Position numbers and translations under genes: made by a program. A stretch of 64,000 nt of DNA, taken from Bacillus sp. sid0103 (GTDB lineage Bacteria > Bacillota > Bacilli > Bacillales_B > DSM-18226). This document shows positions 8,772 through 17,745 of the stretch, in pieces (within the stretch, counting starts at the first letter, position 1; every line of letters starts with the position of its first letter). Location: contig NZ_JAHUWN010000006.1 in the NCBI RefSeq assembly GCF_019219025.1, positions 186,001 through 250,000 of the forward strand, read 5' to 3'. The notes beneath the pieces are model-generated. The model did not search any database and was not told where the DNA came from. It was given only the letters and a program-made list of their open reading frames with translations.

Positions 8772-9467
8772 CTACGAAATGATTCCTCTTCGAAAAAGTT
8801 CTCCAATCGCATGGGAACGATTCTGAACGCCTAGCTTTTTAATAGCTGTTTTTACATATTGTTTTACCGTTAATTCGCTGATTTCCATCAAATCTGCCAT
8901 TTCCTTTGTACTTTCTCCCCAAGCAATTCTTCGCATTACCTCTAGTTCGCGCTTACTTAAGCTTTGTGGATCCTCCACACTATCAAATTTCTCCAAGAAC
9001 TTTCCTATTTCTTTGCCATAAAGAGTTAAGGTGGAGAGGAGTTTATCATCTATCCTTGATTCTTTCTTGAACTCCGTGGTGCAAATGTATCCAATAATAA
9101 CAGACCGGAAACAAATTGGTACCACGAGAATGGAATTTACACTCGATGTGGTGATGTATTTACTACTTGTTTGCTTTAAAAATTCAATTCCTGAACAATA
9201 CTTCGCTTTCTTTTCATTAATTGCAGAATAAATAATCGATAGGGAACGGATATCATCCCGAATATCACCAATATGTATTATCCCATCAGAGGTCAATAAG
9301 ATAATTCCTTCACCTAGAAAACCTAACGGAGAAAATCTAAATAAATAGGCATTCATGACGGGATAAAGCCCCATGTAAACCTCAAGAATTTTATATAATC
9401 TTTCTTCATGGCAGGTAGCGTCCTCTAATTTTTGAAGCTGTTGCAAAAAGGTATACTGAGATGTCAA
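8772..9467 (-). CDS. LuxR-type regulator with GAF-like sensor
   Basis: A 231-residue regulator. Residues 1 to about 165 look like a GAF-like ligand domain; the C-terminal 60 residues are a LuxR/FixJ helix-turn-helix (SLSKRELEVMRRIAWGES, then KEMADLMEISELTVKQYV). TTG at 9467 is chosen because AGGAGATGAT lies 5 to 8 bases upstream; an ATG ten codons earlier overlaps that ribosome site and lacks its own. It is divergent from the esterase-BVMO pair across about 150 bp and is the obvious candidate to control them. Ligand is unknown. Confidence 0.8.
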   Translation of the reverse strand: MTSQYTFLQQLQKLEDATCHEERLYKILEVYMGLYPVMNAYLFRFSPLGFLGEGIILLTSDGIIHIGDIRDDIRSLSIIYSAINEKKAKYCSGIEFLKQTSSKYITTSSVNSILVVPICFRSVIIGYICTTEFKKESRIDDKLLSTLTLYGKEIGKFLEKFDSVEDPQSLSKRELEVMRRIAWGESTKEMADLMEISELTVKQYVKTAIKKLGVQNRSHAIGELFRRGIIS

Positions 9468-9614
9468 ATTATCATCTCCTTTTTTGGGATATAACACGTC
9501 TAAAATTGGGAATATTCAAATTATACAAAAAATTATAAGCTTAAGATAGACTTTTAGGAAAATTCTTTTTCTATGAAAGTTGAAAAATCCTCATTTACGA
9601 AAGGAAGATGTTCT

Positions 9615-10562
9615 TTGGCCAATTTAGATCCGCAAGCAAAAGTTTATTTAGAATTGTTCAGTCAGATGCCATTAATCCAGACATTAGATGCACAGACCGT
9701 TAGAGAGATGTTTGCATTAGCCCCTCCTGTTGAGGTAGAGTTGGCACATCTTGCGAAGGTAGAGGACAGAATGATTCCTGTTGCCGATGATGCTGAAATT
9801 AAGGTTAGAATTTACACTCCTGAAGGTCAAGGACCATTTCCACTGTTTGTTTATTACCATGGCGGCGGCTGGGTAATTGGTGATCTTGAGACAGCTGATC
9901 CTAGCTGTAGAATGATTGCGAATCGCACAGGAAGAGTGGTCGTTTCTGTAGATTATAGGCTTGCACCTGAATATAAATTCCCTATCCCTGTAGAAGACTC
10001 CTATGCAGCATTAAAATGGGTTAGTGAGAATGCTGCGGCATTAAATGGAAACGCTTCCAATCTTGTGGTTGGCGGTGACAGTGCAGGTGGAAATCTATCT
10101 GCCGTCGTTTCGTTAATCGCCAAGGAACAGAATGGTCCAGACATTGCTGCACAAGTCCTTATTTACCCAGTGACAGCCCTCGGATATGACACTAAATCAT
10201 ATGAAGAGTTTCAACAGGGCTATGGGCTTGATAGAGATTTAATGAAATGGTTTGGCAATTACTATATTAATAGTGAAGAAGATACAAAAAATAAATATAT
10301 TGCACCATTATTAGCAGAGGATTTAGGTAATCTTCCGCCAGCTTACGTGCTAACTGCAGAAAATGATGTTCTGAGGGATGAAGGATTAGCCTATGCAGAC
10401 CGCTTAAAGCAAGCTGGGGTCAAGGTTGAATCGATTATTGAACAAGGATTAGTGCATGGTTATTTTACGAATATGGCGGTATTTCCAGAACGAATTGAAG
10501 GATCTATTTTAAAATTCTCGAAGTTTCTGAGTGAAATAGACCAAAAGGTTGGCAGAGTTTAA
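9615..10562 (+). CDS. alpha/beta hydrolase, hormone-sensitive-lipase type
   Basis: A 315-residue esterase with HGGGW oxyanion motif (82-86), nucleophile elbow GDSAG (S156), and D251/H281 completing the triad. HSL-type enzymes hydrolyse short-chain esters. The TTG at 9615 is preferred because GAAAGGAAGA precedes it by 6-7 bases and the following sequence MANLDPQAK matches family N-termini; the ATG at 9573 has no good ribosome site. It lies 31 bases upstream of the Baeyer-Villiger monooxygenase, so it likely hydrolyses the ester that enzyme makes. Confidence 0.85.
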   Translation: MANLDPQAKVYLELFSQMPLIQTLDAQTVREMFALAPPVEVELAHLAKVEDRMIPVADDAEIKVRIYTPEGQGPFPLFVYYHGGGWVIGDLETADPSCRMIANRTGRVVVSVDYRLAPEYKFPIPVEDSYAALKWVSENAAALNGNASNLVVGGDSAGGNLSAVVSLIAKEQNGPDIAAQVLIYPVTALGYDTKSYEEFQQGYGLDRDLMKWFGNYYINSEEDTKNKYIAPLLAEDLGNLPPAYVLTAENDVLRDEGLAYADRLKQAGVKVESIIEQGLVHGYFTNMAVFPERIEGSILKFSKFLSEIDQKVGRV

Positions 10563-10593
10563 CGGATAAATTAGATGCGGGAGGAGGAGTAGG

Positions 10594-12237
10594 ATGAAAT
10601 CGACGAAACAATCGAATCATGTTGCTAATTATGACGCTGTTGTTATCGGGGCAGGGTTTTCAGGGTTGTATACGCTTCATCGCTTACGTGAGGCTGGTTT
10701 CTCTACCCGAGTATTCGAGGCAGGTGAGGGGGTTGGCGGTACATGGTATTGGAACCGTTATCCTGGAGCGCGCTGTGACTCGGAAAGCATCTATTATAAC
10801 TATACTTTTTCTGAAGAACTATACAAGGAATGGACATGGACTTCAAGATATCCTGAGCAGCCAGAGATACTAAGTTACCTTAACTTCGTGGCAACCAAAT
10901 TTGATCTCCGTCGTGACATTCAGTTTAAGACGCGGATTACGGCTGCACATTATAACGAAGAGACAAATAGATGGCTGGTTTATTTAAATGATGGGACAAG
11001 TGTATCAGCAAAGTACTTTATCACTGGTGTAGGCTGTCTATCTGCGGCCAATGTACCAAACTTTAAAGGAATCAATAATTTTAAGGGTAAGTGGTACCAC
11101 ACCGGACACTGGCCGCACGAAAAGGTTGATTTTAAGGGCAAGCGTGTTGGAATAATAGGGACTGGGTCGACTGGGGTTCAGGCCATCCCGGTCATTGCTC
11201 AAGAGGCAGACCATCTTACTGTCTTCCAGCGAACACCACAGTATTGCGCCCCTGCGAGAAATCATCCCTACGATCCGGAATATATCTGGCAGGCTAAAGA
11301 AAATTTCAGCGAGATTAAACGACAAATGCGTGAATCACAGGGCGGCCAGCCAGTCACACCACCTACTAAGTCAGCACTAGAAGTTACACCAGAGGAGAGA
11401 GAGCAAGTCTATGAGGAGGCATGGGAGCAGGGTGGACTAGGACTTTTCTCGGCCTATTACGATATAACGATAAATGAAGCTGCCAACGAAACGGTGGCCG
11501 AATTTATCCGTACCAAAATCCGTCAGATTGTTAAGGAACCTAAAGTAGCCGAAAAGCTTTTGCCAAGCTATTTTTATGGGACAAAACGTCCAATCATTGA
11601 CACGAATTATTACGAAACTTATAACCGAGACAATGTCACTTTAGTAGATGTAAAAAAAGCGCCAATTGTAGAAATTACTCCAAATGGACTCCGGACCACG
11701 GATGGTGAGTATGAACTGGATACGCTTGTTTTTGCGACGGGATATGATGGTATGACAGGGCCATTGTTGAAGATCGATATTCGTGGGAAAGATGGGGTGT
11801 CACTGAAGGAGAAATGGGCAGGAGGAGCACAAACAAGGACGTACCTTGGAATTGCAAATGCTGGGTTTCCAAACATGTTCATGATTACTGGTCCAGAAAG
11901 TCCATCCGTTCTAAGTAATATGCCTGTCTCTATTGAGCAGCATGTCGAATGGATCGCCGATTGTATCGAATATATGCGTAGTCAGGGTGTGGATACAATT
12001 GAAGCGAAGGTCGAAGCGGAAGAAGCTTGGAGTAAGCATTGCCGAGAGGTAGCTGAATCAACGCTCTTTACTAAAACGGATTCATGGTACACTGGTGCCA
12101 ATATTCCTGGAAAACCACGTGGATTTCTGATTTATTTAGGCGGAGTCGGTGCTTATCGCCAAAAATGTACTGAGATTGCTGTCAATGGATATGAGGGCTT
12201 TTCATTAATGTCATCATCTCAGGCAGCAACCCGTTAA
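10594..12237 (+). CDS. type I Baeyer-Villiger monooxygenase
   Basis: A 547-residue FAD/NADPH enzyme. Two Rossmann motifs, GAGFSG (19-24) and GTGSTG (189-194), flank the exact BVMO fingerprint FxGxxxHxxxWP (F163, G165, H169, W173, P174). It inserts one oxygen atom next to a ketone carbonyl to give an ester or lactone; length and layout match the cyclohexanone/phenylacetone monooxygenase group. GGAGGAGGAG precedes ATG 10594. Co-transcribed with the upstream esterase and closed by a strong terminator, giving a compact ketone-to-acid-plus-alcohol module under the divergent LuxR gene. Confidence 0.9.
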   Translation: MKSTKQSNHVANYDAVVIGAGFSGLYTLHRLREAGFSTRVFEAGEGVGGTWYWNRYPGARCDSESIYYNYTFSEELYKEWTWTSRYPEQPEILSYLNFVATKFDLRRDIQFKTRITAAHYNEETNRWLVYLNDGTSVSAKYFITGVGCLSAANVPNFKGINNFKGKWYHTGHWPHEKVDFKGKRVGIIGTGSTGVQAIPVIAQEADHLTVFQRTPQYCAPARNHPYDPEYIWQAKENFSEIKRQMRESQGGQPVTPPTKSALEVTPEEREQVYEEAWEQGGLGLFSAYYDITINEAANETVAEFIRTKIRQIVKEPKVAEKLLPSYFYGTKRPIIDTNYYETYNRDNVTLVDVKKAPIVEITPNGLRTTDGEYELDTLVFATGYDGMTGPLLKIDIRGKDGVSLKEKWAGGAQTRTYLGIANAGFPNMFMITGPESPSVLSNMPVSIEQHVEWIADCIEYMRSQGVDTIEAKVEAEEAWSKHCREVAESTLFTKTDSWYTGANIPGKPRGFLIYLGGVGAYRQKCTEIAVNGYEGFSLMSSSQAATR

Positions 12238-12263
12238 TAGGTTACAGGAACAAATAATCTTTG

Positions 12264-12292
12264 AAAAAAAGAGTCTTCGGACTCTTTTTTTT
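12264..12292 (+). terminator. rho-independent terminator with UUCG loop
   Basis: GAGTC (12271-12275), loop TTCG, GACTC (12280-12284), flanked by A7 on the left and T8 on the right. It ends the esterase-BVMO operon. Confidence 0.9.
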
Positions 12293-12295
12293 GTT

Positions 12296-12330
12296 GGCTG
12301 TGTTAATGGTTACTGTTGATTTTAAGCAAG
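12296..12330. repeat. truncated intergenic repeat, copy 2
   Basis: GGCTGTGTTAATGGTTACTG and the bases after it match the left end of the copy at 13666; the rest of the element is absent. The remaining 200 bases up to the permease gene show no gene. An AT-rich AATTTTTTTAGAAAATT at 12354-12370 only loosely resembles a CodY box. Confidence 0.5.
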
Positions 12331-12530
12331 TTAGTTTTATGAAGCAATTTTTAAATTTTTTTAGAAAATTCAAAGACCTTCGTAATAATTAATTGATTAA
12401 TGAGGTATAGAATTGTATAATTATCAACATATTAAATTATTCCTACCTGAATAGTGTGGATTATTTAAGTTGAAACATGAGCTAATAGTTTACCGGTATA
12501 ATAGATAGGTGACATAAGGGGAGATTCTAC

Positions 12531-13613
12531 ATGGTTTGGACGTCAATTGCTTTTATTATTGCTTTCTTCTTCGCAATGAATATTGGAGCAAGTGGTACGG
12601 CAGCATCGATGGGGTCCGCTTACGGTGCAGATGCCATTAAGAGTAAGCGAATGGCAATGTTGTTAGTGGCTGTGGCAGCATTTCTTGGGGCTGTGCTTGG
12701 GGGAGGAGAGGTTGTGAAAACAATTGGCGAGGGAATTATTCCTTCTAGTCTCCTATCGATTAAATTAGTCGTACTAATCCTTGCTGGTGCTACCTTGACG
12801 TTATTTATTGCAAATATAATAGGGATTCCTTTATCAACTAGTGAAGTTACCGTTGGCTCAATTGTAGGAGCTGGGATCGCGTTTAAAAGTTTGTACATAA
12901 ATAACCTGTTGGTGATTGTTTTATTTTGGGTGTTAGTCCCAATCGTCTCTTTTCTCATTACCCTTATCCTCGGGAAAATCATTGCTGCGGCTGAGAAAAG
13001 ATGGGTTGGTTTAACTAAAAATGGAAAATGGAAAAAATGGCTGGCAGTTTTACTTGTCGTGGGGGGCTGTTTAGAGGCCTTTTCAGCAGGGATGAATAAT
13101 GTCGCAAATGCAGTTGGGCCGCTGGTTGGGGCCGGAATGATTTCCACGACTAAAGGAATCTGGATTGGCGGGCTATTCGTCTCAATTGGCGCTATTTTAC
13201 TAGGGAACAGGGTTCTTGAAACAAATGGGAAGAAGATTACTAGACTGTCTTTACTAGAAGGAAGCGCTGTTTCCTTTACGGGAGGAACCCTCGTTATTGT
13301 GGCATCAATATTTGGACTCCCAATTCCGCTGACACAGGTAACTACTTGTGGAATTTTAGGTATAGGTGCTTCACAAAAGGGCTTAGGCATTTGGCAAAAA
13401 TCTGTCATTCAAAGAATCCTTAAAGTTTGGCTTATCTCCCCGTTAGCTTCACTTGTTATTTCTTATATCCTGATTAATCTTTTAGTGGAGATTAATATTT
13501 ATAATATTTTCATCATTTTAAGCACATTAATTGCAACTTTGGGAGCATTAAGTCTTTCAGCGACCATCCGCAAGGAGAACAGCACCATTCATGATGATGG
13601 TGGTGGAATATAA
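12531..13613 (+). CDS. cysP: PiT-family permease, CysP-like
   Basis: A 360-residue inorganic anion permease with about ten membrane segments in two PiT repeats. NIGASGTAASMG near residues 17-28, GGGEVVKTIGEGIIP near 58-72 and PLSTSEVTVG near 101-110 closely resemble Bacillus CysP, a sulfate permease of the phosphate-transporter family, rather than the phosphate-specific members. Sulfate as substrate is therefore inferred from family resemblance. The gene stands alone between terminators; no sulfate-assimilation gene adjoins it, though cysJ is in the same window. AAGGGGAG precedes the ATG. Confidence 0.65.
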   Translation: MVWTSIAFIIAFFFAMNIGASGTAASMGSAYGADAIKSKRMAMLLVAVAAFLGAVLGGGEVVKTIGEGIIPSSLLSIKLVVLILAGATLTLFIANIIGIPLSTSEVTVGSIVGAGIAFKSLYINNLLVIVLFWVLVPIVSFLITLILGKIIAAAEKRWVGLTKNGKWKKWLAVLLVVGGCLEAFSAGMNNVANAVGPLVGAGMISTTKGIWIGGLFVSIGAILLGNRVLETNGKKITRLSLLEGSAVSFTGGTLVIVASIFGLPIPLTQVTTCGILGIGASQKGLGIWQKSVIQRILKVWLISPLASLVISYILINLLVEINIYNIFIILSTLIATLGALSLSATIRKENSTIHDDGGGI

Positions 13614-13618
13614 ATGAA

Positions 13619-13656
13619 AAACTCTGTTGGAAGCTATTCAACAGAGTTTTTATATT
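13619..13656 (+). terminator. rho-independent terminator
   Basis: AACTCTGTTG (13620-13629) pairs perfectly with CAACAGAGTT (13639-13648), followed by TTTATATTTT. It closes the permease gene. Confidence 0.85.
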
Positions 13657-13665
13657 TTATTTAAA

Positions 13666-13764
13666 AGCTGTGTTAATGGTTATTGTTGATAGTTTAGCAA
13701 TGTTGATTGGAGAAGAAGGCGAAGCTTCTTAAGCACCAATCAACAGGCAAGTTTAATAGTGCCT
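13666..13764. repeat. intergenic repeat, copy 3
   Basis: Starts like copy 2 (AGCTGTGTTAATGGTTATTG) and ends like copy 1 (ATCAACAGGCAAGTTTAATA), with a shortened centre. Inner inverted ends are TGTTGATTGG and CCAATCAACA. Non-coding. Confidence 0.6.
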
Positions 13765-13876
13765 TTATTTAAAAAATAATAAGATGATAAAATAGTAGGA
13801 GATAATCGATTCTGCAATCAAAATACATACAAAAAATCTGCCATTTTAGTAGATGAGCAGGAGAAAGGGATGGTAA

Positions 13877-14803
13877 TTGGTTATGGAGATAAAAAAGGTA
13901 TCAATCATTGGTTTAGGGGCATTAGGAATCATGTATGGACATTATTTTTCGAGGAGAATGCCAAAAGCCGATTTACGGATCATTGCGGACCGGAAGCGAA
14001 TCGAAAGATATGAGAAGGAACATGTCTACTGTAATGGTGAACGCTGTGAATTTACATTTCTGACACCTGATGAAATATGTGAGGCAGCTGATTTGCTAAT
14101 ATTCACGGTAAAATATGATGGGCTAAAAGATGCGATTCAGTCCGTTCTGCATCATGTAGGTGAGCACACAATTATATTATCTGCCCTAAATGGGATTTCC
14201 AGTGAGGCAGTAATTGGAGAGACTTATGGAGATGACCATATTTTATATTGTGTGGCCCAAGGAATGGATGCAGTTAAAGTTGGAAATCAGTTGACCTATG
14301 ACCATAGGGGTATCCTTGTTATTGGGGAACGTGAACCAGACTTGATATCTGACAAGGTAAAGAGTGTGGCAGCATTTTTTGAGAAAGTAGGTCTTCCCTA
14401 TGAAATCGATACGAATATGGTGAAACGGCAATGGGGGAAGTTTATGTTAAATGTGGGGGTCAATCAAACCGTTGCCGTCTTTCAGAGTAATTATGGCGAG
14501 GTACAACGGGAAGGAAAATCTAGAGAAATGATGATTGCAGCGATGAAAGAGGTTATCGCGCTTTCAGAAAAAGCAGGGATTAATTTAACCGAAGCTGACT
14601 TAGACTATTGGTTAAGTGTATTGGCAACCTTAAGTCCAGACGGAAAACCGTCCATGGCTCAAGATGTCGAAGCCAGCCGCCCGAGTGAAGTGGAATTGTT
14701 TGCTGGAACTGTCTTAAACTTAGCTGATCAATACCGTATTCCAACACCAGTAAATAAAGAATTGTACAAACGGATTCAATTCATTGAAAGTCAGTACAAA
14801 TAA
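13877..14803 (+). CDS. ketopantoate-reductase-family protein (PanE/ApbA)
   Basis: A 308-residue NAD(P)-binding reductase with IGLGALG near the N-terminus, VKYDGL (family lysine region) and RQWGKFMLNVGVNQ, the conserved helix start of the C-terminal domain. The family reduces 2-keto acids such as ketopantoate; Bacillus genomes usually have several paralogues, so assignment to pantothenate synthesis is uncertain. TTG at 13877 sits 6 bases after AGAAAGGGA; the in-frame ATG 13883 is 12 bases away and is the alternative. Monocistronic. Confidence 0.75.
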   Translation: MVMEIKKVSIIGLGALGIMYGHYFSRRMPKADLRIIADRKRIERYEKEHVYCNGERCEFTFLTPDEICEAADLLIFTVKYDGLKDAIQSVLHHVGEHTIILSALNGISSEAVIGETYGDDHILYCVAQGMDAVKVGNQLTYDHRGILVIGEREPDLISDKVKSVAAFFEKVGLPYEIDTNMVKRQWGKFMLNVGVNQTVAVFQSNYGEVQREGKSREMMIAAMKEVIALSEKAGINLTEADLDYWLSVLATLSPDGKPSMAQDVEASRPSEVELFAGTVLNLADQYRIPTPVNKELYKRIQFIESQYK

Positions 14804-14843
14804 AATAGTGCCTGACACCCATTTGGTGTCAGGCACTATTTTG
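14804..14843 (+). terminator. strong rho-independent terminator
   Basis: AATAGTGCCTGACACC (14804-14819) pairs perfectly with GGTGTCAGGCACTATT (14825-14840) and is followed by TTG. It overlaps the end of the stop codon region of the reductase gene. Confidence 0.85.
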
Positions 14844-15029
14844 TTACAGAAATGTGAACTCGCCTATTCTTTTTTATGATTTTTATATGAATGGATATGG
14901 AAGGTTTTAGCATCGCTATCATAAAATATAGGTAGACGTGGAAAAATTCTCGAGAGAAGTGTAGGGAACATGACAGTGGGCAAATGGATAGAAATAGGGA
15001 ACTACAACTTGAGAAGAGGGTTGATGCTA

Positions 15030-15650
15030 ATGTGGCCTTTTGACAGCAAGAAAAAGACCATTGAGAAGGCAGGAAAATCATGCTATTTTTCCGTAAAAGA
15101 GACCACAGAAGGAAATGAGTTTAATGAATTTGTTAATAAACTGAAGGAAGTCCTAACCAATACCTCTAGGGAAGTCATATTTTTGTGTGTGGGTTCCGAC
15201 CGTTCAACAGGAGACTCACTCGGTCCCATCTTGGGGACGATGCTGAAAGAAACTAACATCCCATTCCCTGTGTACGGAACCTTAGAAAAACCAGTTCATG
15301 CCTTAAATATGCATATAATCCTGAAAGAAATTAATCAAACACACAATAATCCGTTTATTTTAGGCATCGATGCTTGTTTGGGAGATGAACGGCAAATTGG
15401 GTTCATATTCTTAAAAGAAGGTTCATTAATTCCTGGGATCGCTGTCAATAAAAAGCTGCCACAAGTGGGGGAATACCATATGAAGGCAGTTGTTAATTAC
15501 CTGGATCCACTTTCACCGGTACAATCCTTAAATAACACGCGATTATTTACGGTCATGATGATTGCCGAAGTGATGACAAAGATTATAGCGCAAGCTGTAT
15601 TTGGAGAAGTGTTATCTTACAAAAGACCAAGTGAACATCTCCATAGATAG
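15030..15650 (+). CDS. yyaC: spore protease YyaC
   Basis: A 206-residue protein of the DUF1256/YyaC family, related to the germination protease GPR fold. Recognisable blocks are FLCVGSDRSTGDSLGP, VYGTLEKPVHALN and GIDACLGDERQIG. YyaC is made during sporulation. ATG 15030 lies 9 bases behind AGAAGAGGG; ATG 15024 two codons upstream is only 3 bases away and is the alternative. The window places it far from the replication-origin region where B. subtilis keeps yyaC, so position is not conserved or this is a paralogue. Confidence 0.85.
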   Translation: MWPFDSKKKTIEKAGKSCYFSVKETTEGNEFNEFVNKLKEVLTNTSREVIFLCVGSDRSTGDSLGPILGTMLKETNIPFPVYGTLEKPVHALNMHIILKEINQTHNNPFILGIDACLGDERQIGFIFLKEGSLIPGIAVNKKLPQVGEYHMKAVVNYLDPLSPVQSLNNTRLFTVMMIAEVMTKIIAQAVFGEVLSYKRPSEHLHR

Positions 15651-15700
15651 TAAAGTTACGTATGAACTATTTTTTTTTTTGGTAATTCCAACCAAAGAAT

Positions 15701-15748
15701 TTGAAGTTTTTAAATAGTGTGAGGTATAATTGGTACAATGTATACCTA
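15701..15748 (+). promoter_or_regulatory. GntR gene promoter with GTATAC operator
   Basis: TTGAAG (15701-15706), 18-bp spacer, TATAAT (15725-15730). Directly behind the -10 lies GGTACAATGTATACC (15732-15746), a member of the GTATAC operator family found through this region; its position over the start site suggests autorepression. Confidence 0.65.
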
Positions 15749-15764
15749 GAAAGAAGGAGAAACT

Positions 15765-16442
15765 GTGGGGAATAATTGGGCCGAGGAAGATTTAATTTCT
15801 TTACGTGAAAGGGTCTTTATTCATATTAAAGATCTTATTTTAGAAGGTGAATTTAAAACGGGTGATCGTTTAGTAGAACGGGAACTAGCCGAACGATTAA
15901 ATATTAGCAGGACTCCGATTCGCGAAGCGTTATTTAGACTAGAATCTCAAGGATTTGTAAAAACCGTTCCAAGAAAAGGTGTAATTGTCGCAGATATTTC
16001 GGAAAAGGAAATTATTGAAGTATTTACGATTCTGTCCTCGCTTGAAGTTTTAGCAGCTAAACTAACTGTTCAAAAGTTAGACGATGAAACCAAAAGTAAG
16101 TTTATTGAATACAGTAAAAAAGTAGAGGATTGTTTAAGGAATAAGGATGATCACGATTTCTCTAATTTACATGGTGACTTGAATCATCTCTTATACAGTT
16201 CAGCAAAAAATGCCAAACTTTATGAAATATTAAGCGGCTTATCGGATTATATTCGAGCTTTTGCCAAGACAGGATATAAAAATCCGGGCCGGCCTGTACA
16301 ATCGATGGAAGAGCACTTACGAATTATGGAGGCTATTATTAATCAAGAGGCAGAAATGGCCGAATATTTGACCAAGATTCATATTGAAAATTCACGAAAA
16401 GCGTATACTGAGGCAGTCAATCAAGGAAAAAAGAAGAAATAA
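15765..16442 (+). CDS. GntR/FCD transcriptional regulator, paralogue 1
   Basis: A 225-residue regulator: winged helix near residues 14-80 with GDRLVERELAERLNISRTPI and FVKTVPRKGVIV, then an all-helical FCD effector domain. FCD regulators of the FadR/UxuR branch typically bind TNGTATACNA palindromes and respond to a small carboxylate. GTG start, 5 bases after AAGGAG. Its DNA-binding part is nearly identical to the regulator at 28366 (RTPIREALFRLESQGFVKTV is shared exactly), implying a shared operator. Eleven such operators lie between 15.7 and 29.2 kb. Metal-binding His residues expected in FCD domains appear plausible (EHLRIMEAI) but were not checked structurally. Confidence 0.85.
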   Translation: MGNNWAEEDLISLRERVFIHIKDLILEGEFKTGDRLVERELAERLNISRTPIREALFRLESQGFVKTVPRKGVIVADISEKEIIEVFTILSSLEVLAAKLTVQKLDDETKSKFIEYSKKVEDCLRNKDDHDFSNLHGDLNHLLYSSAKNAKLYEILSGLSDYIRAFAKTGYKNPGRPVQSMEEHLRIMEAIINQEAEMAEYLTKIHIENSRKAYTEAVNQGKKKK

Positions 16443-16444
16443 AA

Positions 16445-16481
16445 GGAAACTCCATCCCAATTAGGTGGAGTTTCTCTTTTT
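16445..16481. terminator. terminator between convergent genes
   Basis: GAAACTCCATCC pairs with GGTGGAGTTTC, followed by TCTTTTTCT on the plus strand. It lies between the GntR gene and the convergent aspartate dehydrogenase gene. Confidence 0.75.
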
Positions 16482-16494
16482 CTATTACAACAAA

Positions 16495-17301
16495 TTAAAC
16501 GCCGATCACTACGGATGAAGTTAGGTTTTGCAATACTTTTGCTACACTCATAGCAACAATCGGACTGGATTTAGGATTTTCCTGAAAAGGATTGTTTTGA
16601 ATAGTGGTTTCCATTTGACCGAAATAACCCTTTGCTACTATGGTGTGGGTATTCATTTGAATGGTCGGGTCTACATAGACTTGAACCTTCGTTTTTTCAA
16701 AACCGATACCAGCGAGGCTTAACGCTGCCGATACGTTTACATTTTGAGGAAATAATGTTGCCGCATTTCTGGCATTGCCATCAAAGATACAAACAGGATC
16801 AGTAATCGTGTCTAAATTGACTTTTTCCTCCGCAATCGTACCATACCAACTTTTTGGTGGTTTCCTTGTAATCAGTGTGATTTCATCAATTTCCCCTAAT
16901 ACCCCAGCAGCGATTCGGTCCAAACCAGCAATGGCTGCTGAAGGGATAATCAATTGTTTCTTGGAATTCGCTGCGGCCGCTTTTAAAGACTCATAGAAAT
17001 TTCTATCCGCTAAAGCACCTACCGAAAGGATGACTAAATGACTTCCAAAGGAAAGGGCTTTTTCCCCGTAAAGTTGGAGGGCCTGATGTCCAGCTGCTTC
17101 AATGATAATATCTAAATCTTGGTTAAAAAAAACTTCTTCATTCCTAGTTACTGTACATTGATCTGGTAATTTGTCAAAAGTGCCGAGCGGGGTTCGAACC
17201 AAAATGGCTTGAAGAACAACATCGCCAGCTTTTCCTGACTCAATTAATTTACTTATACTCTTTCCTAGTGTTCCATATCCAATGATACCTGCTTTAAGCA
17301 T
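16495..17301 (-). CDS. nadX: L-aspartate dehydrogenase-like protein
   Basis: A 268-residue NAD(P)-dependent dehydrogenase. GYGTLG marks the cofactor fold; PSAAIAGLDRIAAG, ITRKPPKSW and FPQNVNVSAALSLAGIG are the conserved blocks of the aspartate dehydrogenase (NadX) family, which interconverts aspartate and iminoaspartate/oxaloacetate. In this setting, next to a permease and a GntR regulator and far from nad genes, a catabolic role is more likely than NAD synthesis. ATG 17301 is 9 bases behind GAGGAG; ATG 17307 is the alternative. A tandem GTATAC operator lies 75-90 bases upstream. Confidence 0.8.
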   Translation of the reverse strand: MLKAGIIGYGTLGKSISKLIESGKAGDVVLQAILVRTPLGTFDKLPDQCTVTRNEEVFFNQDLDIIIEAAGHQALQLYGEKALSFGSHLVILSVGALADRNFYESLKAAAANSKKQLIIPSAAIAGLDRIAAGVLGEIDEITLITRKPPKSWYGTIAEEKVNLDTITDPVCIFDGNARNAATLFPQNVNVSAALSLAGIGFEKTKVQVYVDPTIQMNTHTIVAKGYFGQMETTIQNNPFQENPKSSPIVAMSVAKVLQNLTSSVVIGV

Positions 17302-17375
17302 ATTCATTCTCTCCTCGAGATTAAATTTTTTTGGAACCATTCTAATAGAAAGCTATCAATCTATGTACAAAATTT

Positions 17376-17390
17376 CGTATACCGTATACC
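17376..17390. promoter_or_regulatory. tandem GTATAC operator
   Basis: CGTATACCGTATACC contains two GTATAC cores at 17377 and 17384, seven bases apart. It lies upstream of the minus-strand aspartate dehydrogenase gene. Confidence 0.6.
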
Positions 17391-17583
17391 ATTAATTTTC
17401 TACATTTTAGCCGATTGCACCCACAAAATCAATATCAATAAGATAAATATAGGTAAACTTCTAAATTTTCAAAATAGTTTGCAAAGATAAAAGAATAATG
17501 GTATATTATGTTCAACCTTATTGAAAACAAGGTGTACATAGTGAAAAAGAGGGGGTTGATCTAGATTAATCCTTAACAACAAA

Positions 17584-17638
17584 CTACATAAAATCCAGTA
17601 AAAAAGAGTGTAAGCGCATTCATTGAAATTTTATGTAG
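17584..17638. promoter_or_regulatory. cre-like site framed by an 11-bp inverted repeat
   Basis: CTACATAAAAT (17584-17594) and ATTTTATGTAG (17628-17638) are perfectly complementary. Between them TGTAAGCGCATTCA (17609-17622) matches the CcpA cre consensus TGWAARCGYTWNCW at all but one position. Suggests carbon catabolite control of the permease. Confidence 0.55.
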
Positions 17639-17735
17639 ATTGATTAATTAGGATTAAAATACGTCTGGCTATAAAGTTTCTTTTGATTCAGGATTTAGTT
17701 GCCATCAGTAATTCCGTAAAAAATTTATTTAACCA

Positions 17736-17745
17736 TGGTATACAA
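17736..17745. promoter_or_regulatory. GTATAC operator upstream of permease
   Basis: TGGTATACAA, 222 bases before the permease start; part of the shared operator set. Confidence 0.6.

Noticed and set aside
12354..12370. AATTTTTTTAGAAAATT as a CodY box before the CysP-like gene
   Set aside because: Two extra bases break the dyad spacing; only a loose match in AT-rich DNA.
12620..13408. 262-codon minus-strand frame opposite the CysP-like gene
   Set aside because: It is a shadow of the permease frame, with low-complexity translation and no ribosome site.
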